Positions 35,128 through 50,610 of a stretch of DNA of 64,000 nucleotides are shown in pieces. A program made the position numbers and the translations under genes. This DNA comes from Pseudoscleropodium purum (taxonomy: Eukaryota; Streptophyta; Bryopsida; Hypnales; Brachytheciaceae), in contig OZ017798.1 in assembly GCA_963969395.1 (NCBI GenBank), positions 26,652,173-26,716,172 of the forward strand, written 5' to 3'. Positions within the stretch are counted from its first letter, which is position 1; every line of letters begins with the position of its first letter. The notes beneath the pieces were generated by a model. That model was given only the letters and a program-made list of their open reading frames with translations, was not told where the DNA came from and made no database searches.

Positions 35128-37436
35128 TCACAATAAATTTGTATCACTAATACCACAGTCAAATACAACACTTGAGCAAGAAGCATCACTAGCACTAGGT
35201 CCACTTGGAGCATTTAAATAAGAAGTGGGGTTAGCAAACAAGAACCTATACTTGCTATCATTCTTCCAAAGACATATAGCATCACATACAATGTCATCTA
35301 TATGCTCATATGGGCCCTCTAGGGCAATTCTAAGCATTGCCTCTAAGTTCTTAGAACCCAACTTGTTCCTAACTCGTGTCTTGATCAAATTCTACACATT
35401 GAAAGCATGTTTATAAGTCACTATAGAAACACATTGCATAAGAGCTAGCTCAGAGAAAATGAGGAGGTTAGGATACTGTATTTGCAAAGCATGATTCCAT
35501 GTAATTATACTCCATAAGTCCCTAAAATTTTTGTTACACCATTCTGTGGTATACTACAACTTAAATGCAAGGAACTCTCGCCTATATGCTGCAACATTCA
35601 CAAGAGAAGAAAGTTTAAAACCTATGTGCGACCTGTCTACTCCAAAATGGTCTAGTAGGGTCTGCAGCTCAGAAACACACCAGTTTTGCAAGCCCACTTG
35701 ATTTGAGGGCATGTTAGTAGGGTTGAGTATTTTAAAGCAAGAAATGATGTCATTATCCTTAAATCATTTATCCAAACCTGCACAAACAGCCTCCGTAAAG
35801 GACCATTGAAAAGCTAGTGCTTCTTCGAGGTTTGTACCAGCTTGCTGCGATGCATTTCAAAACCATGAAATATATTGTCCCTTACCTCTAACTGCAGCTT
35901 TTTCAAGTAGCCACCGTCAGGACCATAGTCCGGCAAAACATGATAACTAGTGTTGTCATTAAAAGTAGCTGCATTCAAGTCACAATTCTCCATAATAAAA
36001 AGCATACGAATTTGAGCAATCTTAGTGCAAATTATACTACCCACAATAGTGACATCAACAAACTTGCTTTGAAATACTTTAGAAAGTATGGCTAAGGAAT
36101 GCAAAATGTTAGCTAGGAAATATAGTATGTAAATGAACTTGAATTTTCCAAGCTTCTACAAGGCAACCTTGGCCTACATTGAATCTAAATCATCCATATC
36201 TTTGAAAAATAAGAACACAGATTCAAATGAATCACAAAGGGTAGTAACTAATTGCCATCTACTAAGCCAATGAATCTTATAGTACCGTTTCATACACTTC
36301 TTAGTATCAAATAGCTCCTCCTACAAAGCCAACAAGGAGTGCTTTCTCTTGCTAGACTTGTTGAAGAAACAAGACACATAATTTAACAAAGAATCTACCT
36401 ATTTGGACAACACCTTGCAAGTAGAAGCTTTGGTAGCATCTAGTGCTACAAGATTTGTTCGATGAGCTACGCAATGATAAGAGAGAAGGAAAGGATTGAC
36501 CTAATTTTGAATTCTTGTGGAGACATCGGTCTAGTTGCCAACCATTGTATTGCCTTTGTCACTTCTAAATGCCACCCATTTCTTCAAATTCAACCCCCAG
36601 TTGCGCACATTAGACATAATAGTATTAAAGATTACAACACAGTCTTTCTTGCCGCCCTCTATGTGTAGCAATCCTAAAAACAACATCACAAATAAGCCAT
36701 CTTCAATAATTGTGGCAAAAACTACAAGATGTCTAGTAACACTTATGTTTGTTGATTCGTTAATCATGATCCCAAAGAATGGAGAATTCCATACTCGACA
36801 AAGTATCTTCTTTTGTAGTACTATTGAAATGCACCAAACAAATTCGCTGCAAGATTTTTTGTCCTAATACATGCTAGCAATGATAGGAGCTTTCACAGAT
36901 AGAAGCAATTTTCATAATGCAGAAAACTTAGCATAGGCAAGAGATTGCTTCCCGATAAAATATGCTGCTTGAAAGAGTGTGTGCATTGCTTCATCGCAGG
37001 CACATTGGTTGCTCAAGATCTCCTTTTGCATGATTTTCTCTTTGTTGACTGTTGTCCACAAGAGCCACTTGTGTTCATTGGAATGGCCGTGGTCTACTAA
37101 AGCACTTACTTTAAAATTCTTAGAACCTTCTTTCGCATACACTAAGTGCCCCCCCTTCTCCCTATAAACCATGTAGAAGACTTTGCCTAACTCGGCACAA
37201 AAATCCAACCACTGAAATTGAACAACCCATGAATCTTTCCATAGAGATTGTGCAAGTTTTGCTTGAGAAGGGGGGGAGTGATCTACAATAGGCGTTGGAC
37301 TGTTGGCTGATCTAGAGCCTTTACTACCAGAGGAGGACAAATCCACGAAATTAGGATCCTGCGACTTGTTAAAGTAGTGATCACGCAATGATTTCTGCCT
37401 TTTGCCATTGCTTGAATCTATGCCACATTGCACCAC
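35128..37436 (-). pseudogene. Decayed hAT-superfamily transposase (ZNF862/KIAA1586-like)
   Basis: Fragments in order on the minus strand: 37436-36912 with a Ser-rich start, then KVFYMVYREKGGHLVYAKEG and SALVDHGHSNEHKW, matching the zinc-finger-like N-terminal module of these hAT proteins; 36767-36531 with RHLVVFATIIEDG (RNase H-like core region); 36104-35814; and 35388-35128 with LGSKNLEAMLRIALEGP, the hAT C-terminal dimerisation region. The fragments are separated by stops and frame changes, so the gene is dead. In the finger module both expected Cys positions are Tyr. The family call rests on remembered motif order. No terminal repeats or target duplication were found. Confidence 0.7.
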
Positions 37437-40400
37437 TAAGTAAATGAGGCAATGAGCAAGAATTTGATTTGATTCCTATGCATGTGAGCACAACAATGTG
37501 CATAGTTGCATACAACCACACCCCAACAAGTGAATGAACAGACCAAAAAAATGGGGTGCGGGTTAAGCATCAAACTTGATTTTCAAGCGCGCCATGTAAG
37601 GTTGGAAGCAGATTCACCCGCAAGCGCAAAGAAATCCGACAATTGCACTGAATTGTAGTGTTACCTTGATTGCTTGAGCTCTCAATTCTTGAGCAGCCAA
37701 TTCTCCAAAACAACATGAATGTAAACGCACAAATGCTTGGCGTGTACAAATGCTTAGTGTGCGACTGTGCACAAAGATTCAAAATTGGAGCAACATCACG
37801 AATCAACCAGAGTACTAGACAACCTCCTTCCCCGCTTCAAGACATGGGGAATTGAAAATTCAAGAATTCAATAAGCAAGAAAAATGGGCGGAAGATGTTC
37901 ATGAAGACAAAAGACCAACGGAGAGATGGAGAATTAGAGCCAGGAATCCACAATTTAGACCAAAACCGCAAATTTGCATGCACAATCGAGCTTCCGTCAA
38001 GCGAATTCCAATTATACAATTTTAATTCCAAAACCCTCCATAAACCCAATTACCCTAATGCCTAAGAAGATCATCTCAATCAAACATCAATGGCCAAGAT
38101 TCACAACAGCAAAAAATCAACACCCTTAATAATACTAGGTTTGCAGAGATTAAAAGCTACAAATGTCACAAATCCAAAAATGCTAGAACTTACAACTTAG
38201 GCGCCCTAAACCCTACTTAGTAAAGGTTAAATCAATCAAGCCACTTGAATGCCTAAATCTCATTATAATTCATAATGCCTAGAGCCTCAGATTCCTAATT
38301 CCCTACTTCACATCAAAATTTCAGAATTTTAGATGCCTAATTGCCTATTAGCCTATAGACCATAGCCCCATGACCCCATGATCCCTATTCTCTATGACCC
38401 CATTCCCCCATCCCCCCATCCCTCATGGCTAATTAGTTGTCACTCCAGCAATGAAAAATCCATCACTTTGTTTAAAAAATAAACAAAAAAAACAGCACTG
38501 CAGATAGTGCAAACTGCAAAGTTACAACAATACAACATTATAGCCTGGTAACCTGGTTCTTCAATTTTACAGCCTGGTCATTGATTTTTTGGTGAGCTTC
38601 CTAGCCTCCACTTCTCCCAAAATTATTTAATCATTCAATGTATAATTTTACATACAATATTTTTTTTTCATAGTAAGAGAAATTTCCTAGAGATCCTAAA
38701 CCCAATCGGCTACCTGCCGGCAAAAAAGCTTCTAAATCAGTAGTCTAAGGATGGACGGCAAAAATGCCGAGATTTAATTTTACTATCCAGCCCATTTCCG
38801 AAAATACTATTTTTTCATTTGGAACCTCATCCTAAACATTTGAAGGTCATTTGGAAATCTTCAAAAGAATTTGGCTAGGTCATAACTAACCGGTGGCACT
38901 TTCTAGACATTGACCTCAAGTGGTAGGATAGATTTGGAGGTTAATAAGATAAATAAATTATAGTTAGAGAAGACTTTAGACTTAAGATTTTCATTTCTGT
39001 TAGCTTGTGTAGTATCTCAATATTCAAAATCTTGGATAGAAAACATGAAGCATTGAGTGACTATGTTAACTACATCATGGAAGAATAAATGGATTTGCTT
39101 TTTCAATATATGTGAATGTACTTCATTTGCTTTTCTGGCTCTTTGAGGATAGTTGCTATTATGTGAACTTAGGAGCGTGAGCACATGAGCTTAGAAGACT
39201 ATACACCTATGTTATAGGGTTTTAGAGATGAAATTTAGTTTGATTTAGAAACTTTTTTAAGTTTCATTTTTTTTGAAAAAAGTTATTTTTCTATGCCTAA
39301 ATGGTCTATGAAGTCTATTGATTTAAAAAAAATACCAAATTGTGAATGATTATATTTTAAAAACAAAAACAAATTGTACATAGAATACTAACCATAGTAA
39401 TTTAAACATTTTTCAAATGAAAAAAACTTACTTGAGATTCTTGTAAGCTAAAATGAACAAAAAAGTGCTGATTTTTTTGTTACTCTAGAGTTGCAATATC
39501 CAAATCACCAAAAAAAAAAGGGTTGATTTTATTAGTGTGTACCAAAATCAACAAAAAAATTGTAAAAATGGACAATACCATATTTACTTCAACAAAAATT
39601 TGTTGATGGTTTCTTGATTTGGAATTTTTTTTTCTACTAGTGAAATGTACAAAATCCAAAGATCAAAGTCAAACACCACTTTCTCTACAAATTGGTCCTT
39701 AATGACCCATGTGGTCATTTGATAGTCATTGTTTATAATCAAGCAATGCTTATTGGGCTCCAAGTTTTGTTCATTCTAATTTTGATTTCATTTATGTAAT
39801 TTTAAAATTTATTATCTTTATATTGGTAACTAATAAACTAAAAATTTTGTTGCCTAAATTTTATGAATAATAAATACAAAGTACAATACTATTGAGGTGT
39901 AAGAAAATTATCATAATCACAACAAAATAATGATTTTTTAATAATAAAATCTTGGGCCATTCTTTCTAATTGATGTAAAATGAAATTTTATCCAATTTCA
40001 AAAAATCATATGCTATATATATAATTATACTTACTAATGCAAGTCTTTGGGATGTTTTGTTATTGTTTTTAAAAGGTCCCATTGCAAAATGGACAATTGA
40101 TGATTAAGTATATATATAGTTGTATAAGCAAAAATGAGGGAATTGTATTAGGTGGTGTCCGATGTTCACGTGAAATAAAAAAAGCATTATCAAAAGAATC
40201 AATTCCAAAGCACGGGGGTGGGCATTTAAAAAAAACTAATCAATTTTAATTGCTCAAATCCATATTTAAAAAATATATGAGGTAAAGGGTTCAGATTACT
40301 GTTGCTCTTCAAAATGAAAATATAATAATATGATTTCTTTTAAACTAGACAATTTATAAATACATCTTGAAGCTTACAATTATAAAAGGTAATTCTTTTA

Positions 40401-42134
40401 ATACAAAGAAGAATGGTCAAATTGGGTAAGCTTTTGGAATTCATATAAAAAAAGTTCAAACTATGTCCAAATCAATATTATTGAATTTGATTTTATAGAA
40501 TAAAAAATTTATAGACCATTCTTAGATTTCATATTGGAAATGAAGGCTATTCACCTTATCATCGAATTTACATTTTAAATCTATTTCATTCAACTATTCA
40601 GGTCTTAATTGATTTATAATTATATAATAGACAAATGGTTTTATTTACATTTGAATGCTTTCGTCTTTGTACTATGAGTGTTGTGTACTTGCGCTTATAA
40701 GTATTATCTATTATATTTAATAATTTTTTGTGTAAGGAGTTTAAGTGACAATTTAGTTTGTCATCTTATTAGTACTTGCAACTACAACAATTTGGGCTAT
40801 TACTAAGACTTATGCACCTATCTTCATTTGTTAGTGGCTTTAATGTGATAAAGATGGTCAAAATACTAGTAATTCATTTATTTGGCAAGAACTTAGGATA
40901 TTATAGCATCTTGAAATGCTATAAAAAAAAGTAAAGTAAAAAACTACAAATAAACATCTCAATTTCTATCCCCTTAATGTGTAAAATGTGATCACAAAAT
41001 ACTAAAACTAATTATACGAATTCTACAATTGCTTTTCAAATCTAAACTTTTTCAAATACTGATTCTAAATGTTGTATTTTGGAATATAATAAATTGGTAT
41101 TCTTCTTAGTCAAATTGCATTAATGGACTAAATATCATTTTAACATTAAACCAAATTTTTGTATTCCATTTATGTACCAAAACATTAAAGGAGGTGGTGT
41201 TTTGTGAAAAAAATTCAATCATTGAACCATTTTGTAATCCATTTTTGTAAGAATGAGAAGAGAATGAAATTAAAATGCCAATGTACTTATTTTTAATCCA
41301 CATAAGATTGATATTTTTCCAATTCCCTATAGGCTATGTTCAACAATGTTGGTACATGAGCTTAGAGATTTGAGCCTACAAGTCTTGAACTTAGTTATAA
41401 GTATGTACCTACAACTATTTGGAAGTGTTTAAAAAAATGTACCTACAATATAAACACCTATAATTATAAAAGGTGTTTTTAATATAGATTCATAAGCTCA
41501 TGGGCTTGTAGATTTTATGTTTAGATGCTAGCATTCTCTAGTCATGTTGAACCAAACCATTCACTCAACCTTTAGTAAAAATGATGAAATTTGATATTCA
41601 CTACAAAATTTGAATTTATATTTGGAATTAGTGACACCTAATTAGTAAAGGGCAAGCTTTATACTTCCAAACCCAAATAGATCTTTAAACCGAGCATACA
41701 AAGTAGTTTGTTTGAGCCTTTCCCATACAAGAGATAACAAACTTTTTGAAAGAGTATTGTACCATAGAATAGTTGATTTATTAAGTTACTTAACTTTTTA
41801 GAACTTGAAGTATACTGTAGTAACCTACTTTCTTATAACCATCCTATTGATTCATTATAATCCAACTAAAAACCTAATATCTTTTCAATTATACTAGCTC
41901 AAAGCTAATTCTAAGCAAGTTTCATTTAGCAATAACAAGTTGAAATAACAAGTTGAAATTGCATCTTTAGACACTAAGAGAAGTCATAACTAATTACAAG
42001 CACTATAGCATTCTCTGAGTTTGCTGAATGAATTATTGTGTGATGAAAAGTGTGAGGTAGACAAAACTCAAAAAACAAATTCAAAGAATTCTTTGTTGGT
42101 GAAGAAGGCATTTTAACTCCTCAACGAATTTGAC
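37437..42134. other. AT-rich spacer without supported genes
   Basis: Upstream parts of the hAT element may reach about 38.05 kb. Beyond that, very AT-rich sequence with short chance frames only. Old repeats are likely, but none could be delimited. Confidence 0.5.
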
Positions 42135-43021
42135 TATGTTTTCACCAAAACTACTCCTAAAGTGCCATTTCTAGTACAAGTACCAAATTTTATAGAATAA
42201 AACCATTTTGGGACACATGTAACCATAGGATCTTGTAGTATACGAGTTTGAAAAGATGAAAAAAGAATTTCAGCATAGAGATTGCAAGATATTAGCATTT
42301 GAAAAGACATAAAAAAAAATTTGGGCCTTGCAAAAAACTAGATAGGTGCACTTTATAAGGTTACATTTATATAAAAAAATGTCCAAAATGGTGGTTACTA
42401 TTTGAATTCATTCCTTCAAGTCAAGTTGGCTACATGCTTGAAAAGTTTTAGATCATTTGAAATTGTACAATATATAGGAAACAAATAGTCAATAGAAAGA
42501 AGTAAAGAATGATTCTAAATACTAAATGGTTAACAATTTCTTTATGGAATTGAAAAATGACAATTCCAATGGTTGTAATGTTGTAATAAATAATCTACAC
42601 CTAGAAATTTTATTTTTGGCCAAAAATATTAAAAGTTGAGTTAAAATAAAGGACTTCAAAGTTTGTCTTAGAGTAGAGATTCAATCCAACTTGCAAACTC
42701 CTGCAAACTAAAAACTCCTTATAATTTTTGACTCATTTGATCAAAATTGAATGATTCAGAGCGTTCCAAGTATATATAAATCTAGAGAACCAATTTCAAA
42801 TTTTAATTTAAGAAATAATAGTTTGTGAAAAAGTTTTTTATGTTGTCGAGGTTATCCACTCAGCAATGAAAAGACATATCATACAATAAATTTATAACCA
42901 TGTAGTCAAAAGTTTTGAAATTTTTTGGGCCTTAAATCTACTCCTTGGGCACATGTTGTGTTAAAATTTTAGCAAAAAAAAATGAAAACTCCATTTGTAG
43001 TGAGTTGTCCAAAATTGCTAT
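42135..43021 (+). repeat. Dispersed repeat, copy A of the 42/50-kb pair
   Basis: Shares long stretches with 49680-50575 in the same orientation, for example ACACATGTAACCATAGGATC and CTCCATTTGTAGTGAG. Copy A is interrupted at its end by the MITE at 43022. No ORF. Confidence 0.75.
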
Positions 43022-43323
43022 CATTAAGAAAATTTCAAGCCACGGAAGGGCTGTAAGTTTTGAACCCCCTTCGATGCAATTAAGGAGGAAATAAAATTAT
43101 TATTTATTATTTATCATTTTTTAACAAAAGCATTAACGTGGCACTATTGGTACCATGTCAAGGCTACATCAAGTTTTATTATTCTTTTAAATAAATTTTT
43201 ATTTTAAAAATAAATAGATAGATAAATAAATTTTTAATTTTAATTTTTTTCTATACTTGAAACATGGGGTAACAAAAAATGAAAGCTTAACAACCCTCCT
43301 ATGGGTTTAGATTTTTCCTAATG
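43022..43323. mobile_element. About 300-bp MITE with inverted ends
   Basis: The left end CATTAAGAAAATTTCAAGCC and the inverse of the right end, CATTAGGAAAAATCTAAACC, match over roughly 35 bases. The sister repeat at 49680-50610 runs straight across this point without it, so it is an insertion seen against an empty site. It shares internal GTGGCAC text with 16755-17411. Confidence 0.65.
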
Positions 43324-43454
43324 GTTGTCAAAAACATAGTTTGGACATTTATGGGTTAAATTTTCAAAAGTTCGGAATTTAAAATTTTAATTTCCAACCA
43401 CCCCTCTCCCACCCTCTTGTAATTTAAGAAACCAACTTGTTTGACAATCAATAT

Positions 43455-43665
43455 GGGACAATTCATCCCATATTTGTATCCGGTACTATATCCATATCCC
43501 GTATTCAATACATATTCATATGTGGTATTGTATCCATATATTATACTAAATCCATATTTGGTATTCATATTCTGTATTTAGTATGTATATGTATCCGGTA
43601 TCCATATTCCATATTCCATATGTATGTAGTATTGTATCCATATCCAATATTTCATATTTGGACAA
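43455..43665 (-). repeat. GGATAC/GAATAT minisatellite, first array
   Basis: Degenerate short units of the type ATATGGATAC (read on the minus strand) repeat across the stretch. It belongs to a longer repeat whose flanks (ACAAGAGGG, CAATATGGGACAAT) recur inverted at 48.5-49.4 kb. Confidence 0.7.
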
Positions 43666-43799
43666 TTTAGATTAAATTTCTCAAGATCAATGACTTGTGA
43701 TTTTTTGAGAAATCAACTACAATTTTGAGGGTAAGCATTATTTAAAAAAAAATCAAAAACCTGTAAATTTTTTGAGAGTCTCAAAAATTGGTAATTGCA

Positions 43800-44094
43800 G
43801 TTACTGCCACTTTATAGTGTATAGTGGCTTAGATAATAGAACTATCCCAAACACACTCTTCATTCACTCTGGTCGAATGACCACTCAGAGTTACTCTTCT
43901 TCTTCTATAGTTCGAGACAATCGATAGTTCGAATAGGAGGGAGCGTGAGGGGAACCACGGGAACAGAGTGGGGGAGCCCTAAAGCGGGAGCAGGACGAGA
44001 CTCTAATTCTTTCTCTTCTTCGTTTCGACGCCGGAGCTTCAGCCGCACCCCATCACCACAGCCCCGGAGGGTCTGTCAATCTCCGCACCTCATC
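43800..44094 (+). promoter_or_regulatory. Promoter and 5' leader of RPS23
   Basis: A pyrimidine-rich stretch near 44003-44025 (TTCTTTCTCTTCTTCG) precedes a GC-richer leader, as is common around ribosomal-protein gene starts. A clear TATA box was not assigned. Confidence 0.45.
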
Positions 44095-46210
<2,116 letters not shown>

Positions 46211-48544
46211 GTTCCCTGACCTGATTTGACAAACCCTGTTGTTCCCGATTATGAGATACATTTATTGAAATGTCTCGTTCACCATCAATCTCATATCTTT
46301 GTTTTTTGGATTTTTTGTTGGAAGCGTCCTTGTATTGAATGTTTGACTAATCCATTTTCAACTCGACCTTCGTATTTGGTTGTATTTGCGGAGTAATAGT
46401 AAGATCGGGTCCTGTTGTTTGGTTGGTTGCAAAAGTTGGTATGCCGTCTTCGGGGAAGTGGTGAACAATTTTTTTGAAGCTCGTTGTTTCCCACCAAATC
46501 CATACACGTGAGACACACCTTACCCGTACTGTAAGTCAGTTTTTTCGTCTTTGTTCTCTGTGAGAATATTTTTTGTCAAAAAAATTCGTTATGGTTTCGA
46601 ATAAGTAAAGAAATGCATTCTGTTTCGTAGCATTTGGCAATCGTCCTGTAGAGTGTGAATTTATTGTTGGAAATGGGCCCTCAATGAGAATCACCAGATG
46701 TTTACATCTGTGTTTTTGGTCGAGGGTGCATAGTACTCTTTCCATTCTAAAAATTGGGATTCTGAAGCTGGGCCTGGAGCCTGAAGTCATCTACAAGGAA
46801 TACACCCACAAGCAAAGAGAACTTTGTAAATATTATATGCCGAAGGGATTCTCTATGTTCTGCGTGAGTCCAAATTGAGTTTTGTTATCTTGTAAGCTTA
46901 GTAGGCGAAAAAAAACTGGAAAATTAAGTTTGCAGGTTGTTTGGTCATTGAGAAGACCTCTGATGGGTAGTTCTGCTAAGTAGCCCTTGGGGCTGCGCTG
47001 GCCTACTGCTGGGTTTGGGGGAATCCTTCTTGAATTGTAATTTTAAACTGTGAATTGAATTTGTCTTTTATCTGAAAAATTAAATTAAATTAAATTAGAG
47101 AAATGACATGTTTTTAGGAAACTGGGACAGCAACCAGTCTCCAGGTAGCCATCCTGACAACCAGGAAGAAAAAATGTGGATGAAGTTGCCAAAAACGGCT
47201 TTGAGAAATGTAAAGTTTGTTGAAATTTGGATGAAAAGTTACTAATTTTAGATAATATTATAGATGGAAGAATGAAGGTGGTGGATGCATGAACAAAATT
47301 GGATGATTTGTCCAATGATTTGTTGGTCACTACTCTTAAAACTAAAATTGGATTTCCACTCTTTCTTGGGTAGTGATTTACAAATTCTCAATTTGCATAA
47401 AAGTTTCTTATATAATAATAAAAATAGATCTTTATAATTTTAGTTTTACATCCAAATATCTTCCCAAAAGTCAACATTGATACCCTAAATCACACTTTGT
47501 AAACATAGTTTGTTAAAATGCTTAAATTGGCACAAAAAGTAGTATCTTCTAGTTTAAACTTAATAAGTCTTGACATTCAATTTTTGGATGTGCCTTGGTC
47601 AAATCCAATTGTAGCCTTTAAAATATCCATTTTAAAGTTTTGGTTAAAACAAAGTAAATGAAGCCTAGTAAATTTCCATCTAGTTTTTAAATTTCAAAAT
47701 TCCAAATATTCACTAAATAATTAATATTAGAAGCTTAGAAGTCATTGATTAAGGTTCTTTATATGAATCCATCATTTGCGTGTTCATTATCTTCTTTTCA
47801 ACATGTGTTGTGCTAATTTATAGGTAACTCTACTATCAATTATTGATGTTTCATGTAAATGAACTTTAGAAGTGAATAACTTTTCTTTGGGGGCCAAAGT
47901 TCTCTACTTCTATTTTAAGAGGAGTGCTCTTTCTTTGGCAAAGAAACATACATTTTTTTCTAATCTAAATTTCATCAATTTTTAATTACATTGCAATAAG
48001 TGGTGATTATAGATACTCATCTTAAACCAAAACTTACTTTTTGAGTAGGAGCTAGAGCTTCTAGAAAGCACAAATTAGAGTGCTAAGAGGCCAAAGAGTT
48101 AGATCTTTCACAAATTTGTAAGATGGATGCATTGTTCATGCTCCTTGGATAGCACTTGCTACAATTTCCAGTAGCCAACTTTGGTAGTTGCATCACAAAT
48201 TCTACCTTTCTTTGTGACCTTTTTGTCACCCCAATTATCTTCAATGCACATGAACTTGACTATGTCTAGCATCCAAGAGACTACAAAAGTGGAACATATC
48301 TCTCACATTTTTTCAAGTTTAAGGGACCATTACTATAAACAATACTCTATTAGTGCCAACTTTGCTTCCTACTTTCCCTTCCCTTTGTATAGAGTAGGCA
48401 TAACCAATATGAACCTCTTGTCAATTATATCCCTATCTACATTGTTTAAAATCTCTTTTCTTAGGAAGAAGCTCCAAAATAGGTATACCTACTTTTGTTG
48501 GAGTTTGGAATAGCCACTATCTACTAAAAAGAGATATACCACCT

Positions 48545-48960
48545 CTTGGTTTGTATTAGTTGCCCCCCCTCTCTCTCAAAAAATTTATGGGCCCTTGATT
48601 TTTTTTAAATGCTTATCCTCGAAATTGTTGTTGATTTCTAAGAAAATCACAAGTCGTTGATCTTGTGAGATTTAATCTAAGCCGTTGAAATGAATATTGG
48701 ATATGGATATAGTACCATATACAAATATGTACTAGATACTGAATACATGTACCGAATATGGATAGAGTGACAGATATGAATACAATACTAGATACAAATA
48801 CAAAACCAAATATAGATCCGGATATAGATGTGAGGTGAATTGTCCCATATTGATTGTCAATAAGTTGGTTTTTGAAAATTACAAGAGGGGAGGAAGGGGG
48901 GGAAATGAAAATATTAAAATTTTGAAATCCTAAATTTAAATCTTAGTGAAATTGAGAACA
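48545..48960 (+). repeat. Minisatellite-bearing repeat, copy 2
   Basis: Contains CAAGTCGTTGATCTTGTGAG, a GGATATGGATAT-type array (about 48690-48830), then GTCCCATATTGATTGTCAAT and ACAAGAGGGG. It is a tandem partner of the next repeat and inverted relative to the stretch at 43.4-43.75 kb. Confidence 0.75.
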
Positions 48961-48984
48961 CAACAAATTGAGACTTCAATGTCA

Positions 48985-49435
48985 CCATCCACTCAAAAGA
49001 TGGCTCTCCCATTGGTTTGCATTAGTTGCCTTCCCCTTTCTCTCAAAAAATATACAGGCCATTCATTTTTTTTAAGAAAAAATGCTTACTTTAAAATTGC
49101 CGTTGATTTCTTAAAAAAGCACAAGTCATTGATCTTATGAGATTTAATTTGAGCCATCCAAATATGAAATATGAAATGAATACCAAATAAGTACATAATA
49201 TTGGATATGGATACAAGATGAATATGGAATACGAATACCGAATACCAAATATGAATACAATATTGGATATGGATACGGGATGAATACTAAATATAGATAC
49301 CGGATTCGAATACAATACCAGATATAGATATGAAGGAATTATCCCATATCGATTGTCACTATATTGGTTTCTAAAAATTACAAGAGGGGGGAAGGGAAGG
49401 GGAGGTTGCAAATGAAAACTTTAAAATCTTTAAAA
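48985..49435 (+). repeat. Minisatellite-bearing repeat, copy 3
   Basis: Same order as copy 2: CAAGTCATTGATCTTATGAG, an array of ATGGATAC/GAATACC units (about 49160-49345), ATCCCATATCGATTGTCACT, ACAAGAGGGGG. Confidence 0.75.
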
Positions 49436-49679
49436 CCCAAAAATGAGCTTAAATTATGGAGTACTTTAGGTGGATAGTGAGTACCTCTCTTCACTATCCA
49501 CTCAAAAGATGCCTCACAATATGTCACTATCCACCCAAAAGACATTGACATGTTGGAGTTTGGAATAGCCACATTCTCATCATTGAACAGATCTTACAAT
49601 ATGGACAATTTTTATTCTTTAATGATTCTTCTAAGGTTGCAAGTTGTTCATCTCTTGAACCCCTAAAGGTTGGAGACTA

Positions 49680-50610
49680 TGTTTTCACCAAAAACACTCC
49701 AAAATTGCCATTTCTAATACAAGCACCAAAATTTAAATGAAAAATATTTTTGGACACATGTAACCATAGGATCTTGTAGTAAGCTTGTTTGAGAACATGT
49801 GGAAATTTTTTTAGAAATTTCCACCTTGTAGATTGCAAGATAATAGCATTTGAAGTGACAAGTTTCCTTTTTTTGGCCTTGCGAAAATCCAGACAGTTGC
49901 ACTTCAGAAGGTCACATTTATATGAAAAAATGTCCGAAATGGTGGTTACTCTTTGAATTCATTTTTCAAGTCAAGTTGGCTACATGCTTAAAAAAATTTT
50001 AGATCATTTGGAATCATACAACATATAGGAAAAAAATAGTAAGTAGAAAAGAGTAGAGAATGATTCAAAATATTTAATTGTTAACAATTTATTTATGGAA
50101 TTGAAAAATGTCAATCCCAATAGTTGTAATGTTGTAATAAACAATCTACACCCAAATTTTTTATTATTTTTTCAAAAATATTGAAAATTGAGTTAAATAA
50201 AGGACTTCAAAGTTTATTTTAGAGTAAGGATTCTATAATGACCCATAAACTCCTACAAACTAATTTTCCTCATAGCTTTTGACTCATAGATCAAAATGGA
50301 ATGATTCAAAACTTTCCAAGTATATAAAAATCAAAAGAACCAATTTCAAATTTTAATTTCTTAAAAAAATGATTTTTAAAGAAGTTTTTTTTGTTGCCCG
50401 GGTTGCCCGTCAAGCAATGAAAAGTACATATCATACAATAACTTTTTAACCATGAAGTCAAAAGTTATGAAAATTGTTGGGCCTTAAAGCTACTCCTCAG
50501 GCATATGTTGTATTAAAATTTCAGTGAAAAAAATAAAAACTCCATTTGTAGTGAGCTACCCAAAATTTCTATGTTACCAAAAAACGCAGTTTGGGCATTA
50601 AGGGGTTAAG
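49680..50610 (+). repeat. Dispersed repeat, copy B of the 42/50-kb pair
   Basis: Collinear with 42135-43021 and continuing into text found at 43329-43365, so it shows the empty site of the MITE at 43022-43323. Confidence 0.75.

Larger units (their letters stand above)
46211..49679. other. RPS23 3' flank and AT-rich spacer
   Basis: The RPS23 3' untranslated region must lie in the first few hundred bases; no canonical AATAAA was fixed. The rest has short frames without support and two minisatellite-bearing repeats near its end. Confidence 0.5.

Noticed and set aside
43356..43670. Tyr/Gly- and Ile-rich ORFs on both strands
   Set aside because: They are translations of the GGATAC-type minisatellite.
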